From SLQH01 sp964612995 (GTDB taxonomy: Bacteria; Planctomycetota; UBA11346): a stretch of 7,072 nucleotides of DNA. Where the stretch lies: contig CAZTGE010000182.1 in NCBI GenBank assembly GCA_964612995.1, forward strand, positions 1 through 7,072, in the 5' to 3' direction. This document shows positions 5,886 through 7,072 of the stretch, in pieces (the first letter of the stretch is position 1; every line of letters begins with the position of its first letter). A program made the translations under genes and the position numbers. Below the pieces are notes generated by a model that was given only the letters and a program-made list of their open reading frames with translations, did no database searches and was not told where the DNA came from.

Positions 5886-6665
5886 ATGAGTAACGACAAC
5901 GTTTCTATTCACGAAATCGACCTGGACCTGATCTGCGACTACTTCGTGGCGTTCGAACGCCAGGGCCCGGGAAGCCCTGAGATGACGATCAAAGCCCTGG
6001 AGTTCATCGAGGGGTTGGGCGCCTCATCGCGCATCGTTGACATCGGCTGCGGCACCGGCGGGCAGACGCGCGTGCTGGCCGAGCATACGCCGGGTCAGAT
6101 CACCGGCATCGACCTGTTCCCCCGCTTCATCGAGGTCTTCAACCGTGAAGCCGAGGCCTGCGGCCTGGCGCCTCGCCTCCGCGGTGAGGTTGGCTCCATG
6201 GAGGACCTGCCCTTCGGGGAGGAGGAACTCGCTCTGATCTGGTGTGAAGGCGCGATCTACAACATCGGCTTCGAGCGGGGGCTGCGCGAGTGGCGTCGGC
6301 TGCTCAAGCCGGGCGGCTTCATCGCGGTCACCGAGGCCTGTTGGCTGAGTGACGAGCGGCCGGATGAAATCGATGCGTTCTGGAACCAGGAGTATCCCGG
6401 CATCGACACGATTCCGCGCAAAGTGCAGCAGTTCCAGGAGGCCGGGTACAGCCTGACGGCGTGCTTCGTGCTTCCGCCGGAGTGTTGGATCGACCACTAC
6501 CATCGTCCGCAGGAGGCGATGCATGAGGCCTTCCTGGCCCGCCACCCCGGTAACAAGGCCGCCGAGCAATTCCTGGGCTTCCAGCGGCGCGAGGCGGCGC
6601 TGTATCGGACCTACGGCGCCTTCTACGGCTACGTGTTCTTCATCGGGCAGAAGCCATCAGCGTGA
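5886..6665 (+). CDS. Class I SAM-dependent methyltransferase (small-molecule type)
   Basis: This 259-residue cytoplasmic protein has a Rossmann-type methyltransferase fold. Motif I is VDIGCGTGGQT (51-61), the acidic end of strand 2 is GIDLF (74-78), a GSMEDLPF segment (103-110) probably contacts adenine, and LLKPGGFIAVTE (139-150) is the post-III motif. ERQGPGSPE (24-32) and CEGAIYNIGFERGL (120-133) are hallmark blocks of a widespread uncharacterised family that, as I recall it, has structural-genomics structures from Bacteroides. There is no DPPY/NPPY motif or target-recognition domain, so it is not a DNA methyltransferase of the neighbouring operon; the substrate is unknown. It has its own strong ribosome site and is divergent from the WYL gene. 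Its last 9 nt overlap the end of the convergent gene on the other strand. Confidence 0.88.
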   Translation: MSNDNVSIHEIDLDLICDYFVAFERQGPGSPEMTIKALEFIEGLGASSRIVDIGCGTGGQTRVLAEHTPGQITGIDLFPRFIEVFNREAEACGLAPRLRGEVGSMEDLPFGEEELALIWCEGAIYNIGFERGLREWRRLLKPGGFIAVTEACWLSDERPDEIDAFWNQEYPGIDTIPRKVQQFQEAGYSLTACFVLPPECWIDHYHRPQEAMHEAFLARHPGNKAAEQFLGFQRREAALYRTYGAFYGYVFFIGQKPSA

Positions 6666-7072
6666 TGTAGTCGTTTGATTGGGCGGCGAGGTTGGCGGAG
6701 TCAGCGACCATGGCAAAGCGGCTTCGGCAACCTCGCCCTTTTCTGTGCCCACGATGGCCGCGACCGCCACCGCCGCATCAGCGGAATGGGCATGGCTGGT
6801 CCTGTAGCTACCGATCTGGGGGTAATAGGCCACAAGGCGATCCGGTGGGCGGTTGGTGTCGACCGGGAGCGTCGTGTCGAACCAGATGCCGAAGGCGAGG
6901 CCGACGTGGCTGGCCTCCTCCGAGACCTGCCAGCGGATGATGCTGAAGCCGTCTTCGATGTTGCGGTGGAGGTTCTGGATAACGGGGAGGCCGGTGCCGG
7001 TGTTGCCGCCGCCTTGATCGCCGGCGGTCAGGGTGATGACGGGGCGGCTGCGGGTGTCGGGCCAGAGCAGGG
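6657..7072 (-). CDS. 3' end of an unrecognised gene (partial, starts beyond the window)
   Basis: A leftward frame is open from the right edge through 137 codons to TGA at 6659-6657. Nearly every codon ends in C or G, the pattern expected of a real gene in this DNA, and competing frames there look like its shadow. No ATG occurs in the visible part. The residues include WPDTRSRPVITLTAGDQGGG near the edge, then GLPVIQNLHRNIEDGFSIIRW, which alternates hydrophobic residues in beta-strand fashion. The protein ends in a Pro/Thr/Ser-rich tail (SLTPPTSPPNQTTTSR). No membrane segment is obvious in this part. I do not recognise the family and assign no function. It is convergent with, and overlaps by 9 nt, the class I methyltransferase gene. 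Confidence 0.7.
   Translation of the reverse strand, partial: LLWPDTRSRPVITLTAGDQGGGNTGTGLPVIQNLHRNIEDGFSIIRWQVSEEASHVGLAFGIWFDTTLPVDTNRPPDRLVAYYPQIGSYRTSHAHSADAAVAVAAIVGTEKGEVAEAALPWSLTPPTSPPNQTTTSR

Noticed and set aside
4583..5899. 438-residue version of the WYL protein starting at 5899
   Set aside because: The first 86 codons show no domain character, cover the whole intergenic control region and overlap the divergent methyltransferase gene. The start at 5641 fits the family length and the promoter layout.
5886..6665. Class I methyltransferase as the modification enzyme of the cluster
   Set aside because: It has no DPPY/NPPY catalytic motif or target-recognition domain, is on the opposite strand with its own promoter region, and matches a small-molecule-type family.
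1..7072. CRISPR array, tRNA, rRNA or complete insertion sequence
   Set aside because: No spaced direct repeats, cloverleaf, rRNA segment or transposase frame was seen on either strand.

Overview
The window is GC-rich bacterial DNA, with strong C/G preference at third codon positions, most likely from a proteobacterium. The genus cannot be read from the sequence. It holds most of one leftward (minus-strand) gene cluster that looks like a restriction/anti-phage type operon, plus one rightward housekeeping-like gene and the tail of an unrecognised gene.

Reading the cluster in its direction of transcription: a winged-HTH/WYL-domain regulator (5641-4583); a 67-residue excisionase/MerR-like HTH protein (4410-4207, TTG start); a 1065-residue SNF2-type helicase with a degenerate phospholipase-D-like N-terminus (4203-1006); a DUF4391 protein (1009-251); and the first 66 or so residues of a site-specific (type III Mod-like) DNA methyltransferase (251 to about 54). 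The last three junctions are a 3-nt gap, a 4-nt ATGA overlap and a 1-nt TGATG overlap, so HTH, helicase, DUF4391 and Mod are probably translated as a coupled set. The WYL gene is 172 nt upstream of the HTH gene, in the same direction.

The methyltransferase reading frame leaves its family sequence after residue 66 and stops 12 codons later, before any AdoMet-binding or catalytic motif. An 8-bp inverted repeat sits exactly at the break. As assembled here, the modification arm of the system is therefore broken or separated by an insertion or rearrangement, and no Res subunit is visible.

The control region of the WYL gene is compact. A plausible sigma70-type promoter (TTGCGC, 17 nt, CATACT) has its -10 element in the centre of a perfect 7-6-7 inverted repeat, which ends 1 nt before the ATG. 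This predicts autorepression and a leaderless or nearly leaderless mRNA. A weaker look-alike (TTGCGT, 15 nt, CATACC, inside a 5-10-5 inverted repeat) lies upstream of the HTH gene.

To the right, a class I SAM-dependent methyltransferase (5886-6665, +) is divergent from the WYL gene across a 244-nt intergenic region that contains a perfect 12-bp palindrome. It overlaps, tail to tail by 9 nt, the 3' end of a leftward gene (7072-6657) whose 137 visible C-terminal residues I do not recognise. No tRNA, rRNA, CRISPR array or transposase gene was seen.
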